DNA of 25,964 bases from Fodinibius sp050117475 (lineage in GTDB: Bacteria; Bacteroidota; Rhodothermia; Balneolales; Balneolaceae): positions 1 to 25,964 of the forward strand of contig JASFMR010000050.1 in NCBI GenBank assembly GCA_050117475.1, written 5' to 3'. Below are positions 1 through 7,702 of the stretch, piece by piece (within the stretch, counting starts at the first letter, position 1; every line of letters begins with the position of its first letter). The position numbers were made by a program, and so were the translations under genes. The notes beneath the pieces were generated by a model that was given only the letters and a program-made list of their open reading frames with translations, was not told the origin of the DNA and did not search any database.

Positions 1-169
1 ACTGCTTGTCTTCTTTCACAAACAGCTCGGGATTTACTTGAGCCCGCAAATCCGTAATAGTCAGCGGCAATAATCCAAAAATCATCCATACGGCATGACT
101 CCTGACTACCGCTCGCAATTGCGATGTATTGAAAGGTATACACCTCTCCCATTGTTTTAAGATTTCCAT
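1..169 (-). CDS. N-terminal part of an exported protein (truncated by window edge)
   Basis: An open frame starts at an ATG at 169-167 and runs off the left edge without a stop, giving 56 residues. A GAGAGA purine stretch lies 6-11 bases upstream of the ATG and can serve as a ribosome binding site. Residues about 25-44 form a basic-then-hydrophobic stretch (HAVWMIFGLLPLTITDLRAQ) that resembles a Sec signal peptide, with cleavage plausible after LRAQ. The residues after it (VNPELFVKEDKQ) are polar. Too little of the mature protein is visible to name a family. The product is therefore only an inferred periplasmic or outer-membrane protein. An 11-bp inverted repeat sits just upstream and may control it. 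Confidence 0.5.
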   Translation of the reverse strand, partial: MEILKQWERCIPFNTSQLRAVVRSHAVWMIFGLLPLTITDLRAQVNPELFVKEDKQ

Positions 170-190
170 GTTTTTCTCTCTTGATTGTCA

Positions 191-223
191 CAGAAATCGA
201 TTTTTGAGTGGTATCGATTTCTG
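191..223. promoter_or_regulatory. Perfect 11-bp inverted repeat, operator or 5'-UTR hairpin
   Basis: CAGAAATCGAT (191-201) and ATCGATTTCTG (213-223) are exact reverse complements separated by 11 bases. The repeat lies 22-54 bases upstream of the start codon of the truncated gene at 1-169. It could be a dyad operator (half-sites centred about two helical turns apart) or a hairpin in the leader RNA. There is no T-run after it on either strand, so it is not a normal intrinsic terminator. Confidence 0.5.
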
Positions 224-386
224 AAGTTTTATTAGTGGCAATGTCTCTTTTTTTTCGAAAAGAACCTGTAAAAAGCCCTATTATTTTAATGTAATATATC
301 CTTTACCGTGTGATTACCGTCGTTGATCACTCCCGCCAAATGATTCGTCCCATTTACCGTTATTAACCTAAATTTTAGCCATCACC

Positions 387-2159
387 TTACCGCAGGCCAC
401 CCCATAATGGGTTTTCATCACGTCCGCTATCGGTTGTCAGTGGAGTTGAATTGGTACCGTCAGTATTGATCGAATAAACATCAATATTTGAACCCTGGAT
501 TCGCTCGTAAATAATTTGTGTACCATCCTCTGACCATACCGGATTCCGATTCGAATAGATATCATTCGTTAGATTCTGGGGAGATCCGCTGCCATCAGCA
601 TTCATTAGGAAAATATTATACACCCCACTTCCAATATCACGCTCAAAAGCGATTTGACTGCCATCAGGCGACCAAGAGGGATTTCCCTCGGAAGCAGTAT
701 TATCGGTGAGCTTGACAAGCGGGCTGCCGCCATTTGCATCAACCAGAAATATCTCGGATATCGTCTGCATCAAATCCCCAATATACAATTTGATTACCCG
801 TGGGAGACCAAACAGGATCATGCCCCTCTGTTAAACTGTCCGGAGGCGAACTGCCGTCTGAACTAACGACATAGATCGAGGAATAAACTTCAAAAACAAT
901 TTGACTGCCGTCAGACGACCAGTCGGGATCCGACCCACCGAGGGCTGGGCTTGTCAAATGAACAGGGGAGCCACTGCCATCTGTGTTCATTATTGTAATT
1001 CCATTAGGGCCTCCAAAAGCGATCTCGCTTCCGTCTGGTGAAAATGCCGGGGCTTCTCCTCCCTGGGTGGTAATCTGTATAGGCGAACTGTTGCCATTGG
1101 TCTTCACCGCGTAAATGTTGCTAAAATCATCAATAGCCTCGTACGCCACGGTATTTTTATCCGGAGAGATAACCATCTCTTCCTTACCGAACCGGTCGTT
1201 AGTCAGACTCACCGGGGGATCGCAACACTCGGCATCCATTGTATAAATCTGTTCATAGGTAGTTCGGTTGCTAATAAACAGAAACTGCCGTTTCACGTTA
1301 TCACATACCACTTCAAAATTAGCTTGAGTGGTATCTCCGGCCGAAATATCAAACTGAACCGGGTTCTTATCCACTACCCCACAATTTGCTACAATATCAC
1401 TGAGCTCTGCATGATGCCGGCTGGCTATTAACCCGGAAACATAAATCGTATCCACTAGGTCTGTGGCTATCCCGTCAAGATCATCCACCTTCAGAACATA
1501 CCCGTCGGGATCGATATCATAGACACTCAAACCAGAGGCATCTATTGAAATAATCGTTTCTAGTATTCCAGTAGAAATCACATCAAAAGACGGACTCAGC
1601 GTCTTTTTTCCGTCCACTTCCAACTGTATAGCACCGGATTGAGCTCCATCTGGTACTTGCGTAACCAATTCCGTCTCGCTTGCCTGCTGCACCCCGGAGA
1701 TCACCCCGCCATTGAAGGTGAGGATATTATCAGAAGCCGTCGGGCTAAAATTCATCCCACTGATCGTCAGCTGCGTACCGACTTTCCCGCTGTCCGGCTC
1801 TACGGCCGTTATCCCCGGCATCTGCTTTTCGACGGTAAAAAATTGGGCCCGACCGCCGTTCGTCCGCCAACGACAACCTGTACAGCCCCACTCGCCGCTT
1901 CATCAGGCACGGCCGCCTCGATAGCGGACTCCGAAGCTGAGGTTACATTGGCCAGTACCCCGTTGAAGGTCACTTTATTGGCTGAGGCCGTTTCGGCGAA
2001 GCCACTCCCTTTGATTGTTACCGTGGTTCCAGTCGGACCTGAGGTGGGGCTGATGGAGGTAATCTGCGGGTCCGGGCTGGTGCTGGTTCCTTTATCCCTA
2101 CAGCCGTTGAAGGCCATCATACACAACATCATTAGACTAGCTACTGTAGTAATTCTCAT
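387..2159 (-). pseudogene. TIG/TolB-like propeller lipoprotein, broken by two frameshifts
   Basis: This is a paralogue of the adjacent intact lipoprotein (2182-3945), starting 22 bases after its stop. The best start is the ATG at 2159: it gives a lipoprotein signal (MRITTVASLM...) with lipobox F-N-G-C at residues 17-20. A longer start at 2213 would overlap the upstream gene. Two TIG domains follow, then a linker, then seven propeller blades. The first frame stops at 1809 because a run of six A (1837-1842, plus strand) replaces four A in the intact copy (3631-3634). The second frame resumes there with MPGITAVEPD and runs to 739. A second shift near 757-763 (two bases missing or one extra) moves the last three blades into a third frame that ends at 387. 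There are no other disablements, so this is either a very recent pseudogene or a sequencing error at homopolymers. If intact it would be a surface or periplasmic lipoprotein of unknown ligand. Confidence 0.75.
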
Positions 2160-2181
2160 AACATCTATATCAATTGGCCTT

Positions 2182-3945
2182 CTAATTTGGTCTCCACTGC
2201 GGTAGAATGTCATCGTCGCCCGGGCGATGCGTTATCTGCCTCAAATCCGAACCATCCGGATTCATCGTCCAAACCTCCAAATCGCCGCTGCGGTCACTTT
2301 CAAATGCAATGCGTGTGCCACCAGGTGACCATACAGGGTGACGGTCCTGAAAGGCAGGCTCATTAGTAATATTCATTACATTTGATCCGTCGGCATCCAT
2401 CACCCAGATTTCATAAGTTGTTACTTCAATGTGTTGAAAAACAATCTGAGACCCGTCCGGCGACCATTTAGGTGCTTCGGTCACACCCGGCATGTTTGTT
2501 AGTTGAGTCTGGTTTGAACCGTCGGCATTCATCACCCAAATATTAGCAGACCGTTGAAATGCAATTTTCGTACCGTCGGGTGACCACTGGGGTAGCTGGT
2601 CAAAACCGGCAGCATTTGTCAACTGTGTTTTGTTGGAACCATCCGAATCCATTATCCAAATTTCAAGATCACTACTGCTACTATCGCTATCAAAAACAAT
2701 TTTTGACCCATCGGGGGACCACTGGGCATTTGCTTCTCCACCGGGCTCACTTGTTAAATTAGTTTGGTTAGTTCCATCAGCGTTCATTACCCATATATCA
2801 GAAATTCCAGAGCGGAAACTCTCAAACAGAATCTGGCTGCCATCCGGGGACCAACGAGGTTTTTGATCGGAACTTGGATTATTTGTCAAGCTTACGGGGT
2901 TTGAGCCATCGGCATTCATCACCCAAATTTCATTATTGCCAGAACGATCGCTTCTAAAAGCAATTTGGGTGCCGTTTGGCGACCAACGGTACTGATCGTC
3001 CATACCCGTCGAACGGGTCAAATTCATTTCATTCGCTCCATCAGCATCTATCGACCAAATCTCGTTATCACCGGTTCGAGTACTCATAAATGCAATTTTC
3101 CCAATTTCTGTACATGTAATACTAAAAGAAGTAGAAGTTTTTGGCCCATTCGAAATATTTACCGTACGAGGATTTGTGCCGTTTGATGAACAATTATCTG
3201 CAATATCCTTTAGCTCCATTTCATATTCCCCGGCTTCCAAACCTTTAAAAGTAACAGTATCGTTTTTACTTAAAGCACGAAGTTCTCCCGTGTCAAGTTT
3301 TAGTGTATAGCCATCGGGATCAAGATCGGAACCGGATGTCGATACAGAAACCTCCAAGGTGCCTGATGTTATCACTTTAAACGAAGGGCTAAAGGTCTTC
3401 TTTCCATCCACCTCTACCTTGATCGGCCCGGATTCTGCCCCGTCGGGTACTTGCATAATCAGTTCTGTCTCGCTGGCCTGTTGCACTTCAGATATAACGC
3501 CCCCGTTGAAAGTGACAATATTATCGCTGGGCGTCGGACTGAAATTCATCCCGGTGATGGTCACCTTCGTACCGACTTCGCCGCTGTCCGGCTCTACAGC
3601 GGTTATCCCCGGCATCTGCTCTTCGACGGTAAAATTGGGCCCGACCGCCGTTCGCCCGTCAACGACAACCTGTACAGCGCCACTTGCCGCTTCCTCAGGC
3701 ACGGCTGCCTCGATAGCGGACTCTGAAGCTGAGGTTACATTGGCCAGCACTCCGTTGAAGGTCACTTTATTAGCTGAGGCCGTTTCAGCGAAGCCGCTCC
3801 CTTTGATTGTTACCGTGGTACCGGTCGGACCGGAGGTGGGACTGATAGAGGTAATTTCAGGGGCCGGACTGGTGCTTGTTCCTTTGTCACCGCATCCGAT
3901 TAACGAGGAGGTTAAAAATACCAGAAGTATAATTCCTTTATACAT
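2182..3945 (-). CDS. TIG-domain lipoprotein with C-terminal TolB-like beta-propeller
   Basis: 587 residues. The start at ATG 3945 is preceded by GAGAGGG. Residues 1-18 are a lipoprotein signal with lipobox L-I-G-C (Cys18), so the protein should be anchored in a membrane facing the periplasm or surface. Two IPT/TIG immunoglobulin-like domains follow (about 29-107 and 112-191), then a linker of beta-rich character (about 195-281, containing LDPDGYTLKLDTG). Seven WD40/TolB-like (PD40) repeats occupy 282-587, each of the form I-x-F-x-S-x-R-S-G...EIWVMNADGSN...LT...W-SPDGS-Q. Such propellers usually mediate protein or glycan contacts, and no enzymatic residues are apparent. A frameshifted paralogue lies 22 bases downstream and was probably co-transcribed. 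A PAS-AraC regulator on the same strand lies 278 bases upstream. The family assignment is secure; the function is unknown. Confidence 0.9.
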   Translation of the reverse strand: MYKGIILLVFLTSSLIGCGDKGTSTSPAPEITSISPTSGPTGTTVTIKGSGFAETASANKVTFNGVLANVTSASESAIEAAVPEEAASGAVQVVVDGRTAVGPNFTVEEQMPGITAVEPDSGEVGTKVTITGMNFSPTPSDNIVTFNGGVISEVQQASETELIMQVPDGAESGPIKVEVDGKKTFSPSFKVITSGTLEVSVSTSGSDLDPDGYTLKLDTGELRALSKNDTVTFKGLEAGEYEMELKDIADNCSSNGTNPRTVNISNGPKTSTSFSITCTEIGKIAFMSTRTGDNEIWSIDADGANEMNLTRSTGMDDQYRWSPNGTQIAFRSDRSGNNEIWVMNADGSNPVSLTNNPSSDQKPRWSPDGSQILFESFRSGISDIWVMNADGTNQTNLTSEPGGEANAQWSPDGSKIVFDSDSSSSDLEIWIMDSDGSNKTQLTNAAGFDQLPQWSPDGTKIAFQRSANIWVMNADGSNQTQLTNMPGVTEAPKWSPDGSQIVFQHIEVTTYEIWVMDADGSNVMNITNEPAFQDRHPVWSPGGTRIAFESDRSGDLEVWTMNPDGSDLRQITHRPGDDDILPQWRPN

Positions 3946-4223
3946 AATTCCCTCTCACTTACTAAAATGGAAATCAGGCTAACACATGACAGGAGATCCC
4001 AATCGGGTCATCATTTCGTTATGTTATAATCCCATACACTACTAAAACCATCCCGATTAAGCCGCCTTAAAGCAACTTGAATGTACTGTAACCATTCCGA
4101 AATGAACAAGACATCCCATTTTATTACCGAATCGATAAGTAAGTAATGGAAGCCGGGCAAAAGGAAATATCAATCATGGCCCAAATCCTGTTAAAGATGT
4201 TGCATATCTATCCGCTACCGAAA

Positions 4224-5177
4224 TCATTTTACCCGTTTACGGTAGTCGGACGGTGTGCAATCGAATTCATTTTGGAAACACTGTGAAAAATAGGAGGGGC
4301 TGTGGAATCCTACATGATACGCCACTTCCGAAATTTGCATCTCATCTTGGGACAGGTATTCCAGCGATTGCTGCAACCGATATAGCTTAATCAACCGATT
4401 AGGATTAAGATCCAAAGCATTTTTTAATTTTCGATACAGTTGGGAACGGCTCACCTTGAGGAAGCGGCTGAATGTTTCAACGTCCAAATTTTCATCCTTC
4501 CCGTGCACGGCCAGCACTTGTTGCAAGTTTCTCAGGAACGGGTGGTCTGTTTTCGTTGCAAACCTCTCCAGTTCCTCCAACCTTTTACGCACCGTCGCCA
4601 TACGGGGCGCAAACTCTTCTTTGGGATAATACTCCAGAATCCGTTCCCCTCCGGGCCCGGTAACCAGCAACGAGATATTACCATCGCTTCGATAACGAGT
4701 GATATCCATGACAACTCCTGAATCATAAACGATATTTCCCTTGCGATCCATCGTGGCATACACCGGCTGTTGCAACAGGTTAATATAGACCCCGTTGCTT
4801 TTTCTTACCCTAAAATTATAGTTGACTGAATGCTTGTTAATTTCTTCCTCTGAGGCTCCAGACAAGAGTCCCAAAAATTTGGATACAATCTTATTAAATG
4901 CCTCCTTATCGTTGGGATGCATGATCTCAAAAGTGGCCTCAATACCTTTGGAAATAAATTCATCATCATATCCCAACAACTTTTTGAGCCCTTCACTCAA
5001 GTACTCATATTTTCCGGTTTGCCAATCCAGGATATAATTGTAATAGGGACCCGTATGTTTGTCATACAACAGTTTGTCGGCGGGGTAGAGAGAGGATTTA
5101 TAGCTTGACAGGTCCTTATCAAAAGGCTGGGATAGCATAAAGGCTCGAAAATCATCGAGTGAATCAAATGTCGGCAT
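4224..5177 (-). CDS. PAS-domain AraC-family transcriptional regulator
   Basis: 317 residues, with ATG at 5177 and AGAGGT upstream. Residues about 46-162 look like a PAS domain of the PAS_3 type: the segment YLSEGLKKLLGYDDEF resembles the PAS core, and the C-terminal edge is DSGVVMDITRYRS. Residues about 215-317 are an AraC DNA-binding domain with two helix-turn-helix units (about 233-255, FSRFLKVSRSQLYRKLK; and 282-305, ISEVAYHVGFHSPSYFS) and the typical ending TPSDYRKR. The likely role is a one-component regulator responding to a small molecule or redox cue through PAS; no cofactor residue can be assigned. It is divergent from the NlpC/P60 gene (218-base shared region) and upstream of the lipoprotein pair on the same strand, so either is a plausible target. 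This is inference from position only. Confidence 0.88.
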   Translation of the reverse strand: MPTFDSLDDFRAFMLSQPFDKDLSSYKSSLYPADKLLYDKHTGPYYNYILDWQTGKYEYLSEGLKKLLGYDDEFISKGIEATFEIMHPNDKEAFNKIVSKFLGLLSGASEEEINKHSVNYNFRVRKSNGVYINLLQQPVYATMDRKGNIVYDSGVVMDITRYRSDGNISLLVTGPGGERILEYYPKEEFAPRMATVRKRLEELERFATKTDHPFLRNLQQVLAVHGKDENLDVETFSRFLKVSRSQLYRKLKNALDLNPNRLIKLYRLQQSLEYLSQDEMQISEVAYHVGFHSPSYFSQCFQNEFDCTPSDYRKRVK

Positions 5178-5395
5178 TGCTACTACCTCTGATAACCTTA
5201 CGACCCAAAATTTCTACTTTACCATGAAGCGTTCTGTACCCTCACTCTACTTATTTCATTCGCAAAAATCAAAACACCGTTGAATATTCAGCACCTTTTA
5301 AGATATTCTAAGATTTCCGGTTTGGTATTCAACATCCCAATATTATTGTTAATTTAGCCCTTGGCATAGAAACCCAGATTATTTTCATTAAAAGC

Positions 5396-6589
5396 ATGAC
5401 AAACCCGTACCGATCCCTAACGCTCACTTTTACATTAGCTTTTATATTTTTCCTGGCAGGCTGTAGCACCTCGCAGATAAAACAGGCTGAACAGGTCATC
5501 CGGAATACACAGGAACACTTTGCCCCGGACAGCCGCACAGCTCTTTTTATGATATCTGCCCATGCCCAAAACGGGAAGCTGCTGCTAACCGGGGAAACTA
5601 ATTTGCCGGCGGCCAAAGATGCCCTGCTCGATTCTTTAACCCTAATACAAACTGGAGTAGTTGACAGTATCTCAGTACTCCCCTCCCGGGATTTAAATGG
5701 TCAAATCTATGGAATTGTAAATAACTCCGTGGCTAACGTACGTTCAAAGCCGGCACATGCAGCCCAACTTGCTACCCAGGCAACCTTGGGTATGCCCCTG
5801 AAAGTGCTAAAAAAACAGGGGGAATGGTACCTGGTGCAAACCCCAGATGATTATATATCCTGGGTGGATGCCGGCGGATTCCAGCTCATGGACAGAAAAA
5901 AATATGATGCCTGGGTTTCCGGCCCAAAAGTTATCTATCTGGAAACCTTTGGCGCCTCCTTGCAAGAACCGTCCGCAGAGGCCCAGAAAGTTTCCGACTT
6001 GGTTGCAGGCAGCGTGCTGGCCCTTGATAAAACCGTGGGTAGTTATTTTAAAGTTCGCTACCCGGATGGTCGGACGGCCTATATCCCACGGTCGGAATCT
6101 ATGCCCTTCGACCAATGGCAAGCGTCAGTAAAACTGACGCGCGGCAACCTGGTTGAAACAGCCAAAACGATGATGGGAGCCCCTTATTTATGGGGAGGAA
6201 CATCAACCAAAGGGGTCGACTGTAGCGGCTTTACTAAAACGATATACTTTATGAACGGCCGGATCATTCCCCGTGATGCTTCACAACAGGTATTTGCAGG
6301 AAAACCCATTGATACCTCAGATGGTTTTGGAAATCTTCAGCCGGGTGACCTGTTGTTCTTCGGAACCCCGGCAACAGACTCAACCAACCAACACGTTGTA
6401 CATGTAGGCATGTGGATTGGAAACAATGAGTTTATCCATTCGTCGGGGCGCGTGCATATTAGCAGTGTGGACCCAACTGCTGACAATTTCGACCGGTACA
6501 ACCTGAATCGGTTTCTGGAAGCCAAACGCTATGTGGGTAACCGGCGGGGCAATATCCTAAATGTAGCGCAAATGTATCAACTCAATTAA
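5396..6589 (+). CDS. NlpC/P60 peptidoglycan hydrolase lipoprotein with SH3b domains
   Basis: 397 residues. The N-terminus is a lipoprotein signal with lipobox L-A-G-C (Cys23). Residues about 30-97 form a predicted alpha/beta region of unclear family. Two SH3b-like domains follow (about 104-165, with NSVANVRSKPAHAAQL; and about 180-235). The C-terminal NlpC/P60 domain (about 250-382) carries the catalytic Cys276 in VDCSGF, His336 in VVHVGMWIG and the third polar residue His348 in EFIHSSG. This architecture matches gamma-D-glutamyl-diamino acid endopeptidases of the YkfC/BcNlpC type, which cut muropeptide stems in cell-wall turnover or recycling. Substrate specificity is inferred from architecture. 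The gene is monocistronic as far as can be seen and divergent from the PAS-AraC gene. The Shine-Dalgarno motif is weak. Confidence 0.92.
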   Translation: MTNPYRSLTLTFTLAFIFFLAGCSTSQIKQAEQVIRNTQEHFAPDSRTALFMISAHAQNGKLLLTGETNLPAAKDALLDSLTLIQTGVVDSISVLPSRDLNGQIYGIVNNSVANVRSKPAHAAQLATQATLGMPLKVLKKQGEWYLVQTPDDYISWVDAGGFQLMDRKKYDAWVSGPKVIYLETFGASLQEPSAEAQKVSDLVAGSVLALDKTVGSYFKVRYPDGRTAYIPRSESMPFDQWQASVKLTRGNLVETAKTMMGAPYLWGGTSTKGVDCSGFTKTIYFMNGRIIPRDASQQVFAGKPIDTSDGFGNLQPGDLLFFGTPATDSTNQHVVHVGMWIGNNEFIHSSGRVHISSVDPTADNFDRYNLNRFLEAKRYVGNRRGNILNVAQMYQLN

Positions 6590-6719
6590 TATTCGTTTTC
6601 AACGTCATCCTCAGATTCATCGGGGGCCATTAGGGCAATGTTTGTTAATGGCAATTTGATTTGCGTATTTACATCATCATCAGAGCTGTGATCATAAAAT
6701 ATTCATTAATCCTAGTACT

Positions 6720-7295
6720 ATGAAAAGAGCTTGCTCAATCCCTGCCCTCTTAATTGTATTTCTGACTTCATTTTCACTACCGAGAGCCCAAGCCCAATTA
6801 GGAATCCGGGCAGGCATAAATTTTGCAAATTTCCATGATAATCCCGGCAATTTTGATCCCGATTCAAGAACCGGTTTGATGATCGGCGGGTACTATAACT
6901 TCAACATACCCATGAGTCCGGCGTCAATTCAACCCGAAGTCCTCTATACCCAGAACGGTTATGAAGACGGAGGGACGACACTTAAACTTGACTATCTTCA
7001 AATACCCGTCCTGGCAAAGTTCACCTTTGCTCCCGGACCCATTTCTCCCAAAGCATACATCGGACCCTATGTAGGATTTGTTTTGAATAATGAATTTAGC
7101 GGCGGAGTGGTTATACAGGAGAGTGATAAGGCTCAAACGGATTTTGGAGGAATACTGGGTGCAGGTATTGATTTTAATGCAGGAGTAACCAAACTAAATC
7201 TCGGAATACGCTACGGTTTTGGCTTTAGGGATGCTCTTGAGAGAGGCCAGGGCAAAAACAGCGTGTTATCCATCGTTGGCGGCATTAGCCTTTGA
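6720..7295 (+). CDS. Outer-membrane beta-barrel protein (porin/PorT family)
   Basis: 191 residues, with a classic signal peptide (hydrophobic 8-20, cleavage likely after AQA at 23-25). The mature part starts QLGIRAGINFANF and alternates polar and aromatic residues in short strands. It has barrel-like features such as GLMIGGYYNFNI, IGPYVGFVLNN and LNLGIRYGFGF, and a hydrophobic C-terminal strand. This resembles the OMP_b-brl_2 / porin-family small barrels common in Bacteroidota and relatives, which have eight or so strands. The transport or adhesion role is unknown. It lies 130 bases after the NlpC/P60 gene with no obvious terminator between them, so co-transcription is possible. It is convergent with the small membrane protein at 7344-7592. 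Confidence 0.85.
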   Translation: MKRACSIPALLIVFLTSFSLPRAQAQLGIRAGINFANFHDNPGNFDPDSRTGLMIGGYYNFNIPMSPASIQPEVLYTQNGYEDGGTTLKLDYLQIPVLAKFTFAPGPISPKAYIGPYVGFVLNNEFSGGVVIQESDKAQTDFGGILGAGIDFNAGVTKLNLGIRYGFGFRDALERGQGKNSVLSIVGGISL

Positions 7296-7343
7296 CGGCT
7301 GATTTTCCGGATAGGGGATCCGGCACCTGGACCTCCGTAAGAT

Positions 7344-7592
7344 TCAATTATCGACCGGCACGATCTGGCCGGTGGGAGTGATTTTTTGACCCGGGCCCGG
7401 CTTGCTCATGGGAAAATCGTCAATAGGCACGTTGGGGTCGCGGTCATAGGGAACGTAATGTACGTGCGAACCGTGTGATACCGCGGTATACGGCTTGGGG
7501 TTAAACATACCCAGAGCGTCTGCCAAGGCAAAGCCGGCAATCACAATCACCAAAGTGATAAAAGTGTATTTCAGTTTATTTCGGGAGGTCAT
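7344..7592 (-). CDS. Small single-pass membrane protein of unknown function
   Basis: 82 residues. A short basic N-terminus (TSRNKLK) is followed by one hydrophobic helix at about 9-27 (TFITLVIVIAGFALADALG), then a proline-rich polar tail. The tail holds a cluster of three histidines and acidic residues (HGSHVHYVPYDRDPN, about 40-54), which could bind metal; this is speculation. The helix could be an uncleaved anchor or a signal peptide. I do not recognise the family by name. It is a lone gene on the minus strand between a beta-barrel gene and the ABC exporter genes. The coding character is supported by a sensible start, a TM segment and a biased composition. Confidence 0.7.
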   Translation of the reverse strand: MTSRNKLKYTFITLVIVIAGFALADALGMFNPKPYTAVSHGSHVHYVPYDRDPNVPIDDFPMSKPGPGQKITPTGQIVPVDN

Positions 7593-7690
7593 AATGAGAA
7601 CATTTCTTTTTTCAGATTACCCGGTAAAAAGATAATGTTGTTGGATTGATAACCGAAATACTATTTTAATTATTGTGGCTAAAATATAAA

Positions 7691-7699
7691 AGGCGGTGG
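7691..7699 (+). promoter_or_regulatory. Ribosome binding site that sets the start of the first permease
   Basis: AGGCGGTGG lies 3-11 bases before the ATG at 7703. It supports that start over the in-frame TTG at 7673. The paralogue at 9363 also begins at the equivalent point (M-x-K-L-x-x-x-NW). Confidence 0.6.
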
Positions 7700-7702
7700 A
7701 TC

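Noticed and set aside
1837..1842. Programmed ribosomal or transcriptional slippage on the A6/T6 run
   Set aside because: The run is short for known slippage sites, no stimulatory structure is obvious, and a second unrelated shift is also needed.
1809..2213. The three open frames at 387-821, 739-1821 and 1809-2213 as three separate genes
   Set aside because: They are collinear with one intact paralogue and meet exactly where homopolymer differences shift the frame, so they are pieces of one gene.
6586..6702. Minus-strand open frame with an acidic C-terminus (APDESEDDVENEY)
   Set aside because: It has only a TTG or late ATG start giving 14-22 residues and an in-frame stop close upstream; it overlaps the end of the NlpC gene by a few bases. 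It looks protein-like but is too short to support.
7307..7323. CCGGAT/ATCCGG hairpin between convergent genes as a terminator
   Set aside because: Only six pairs and no T-run on either strand.
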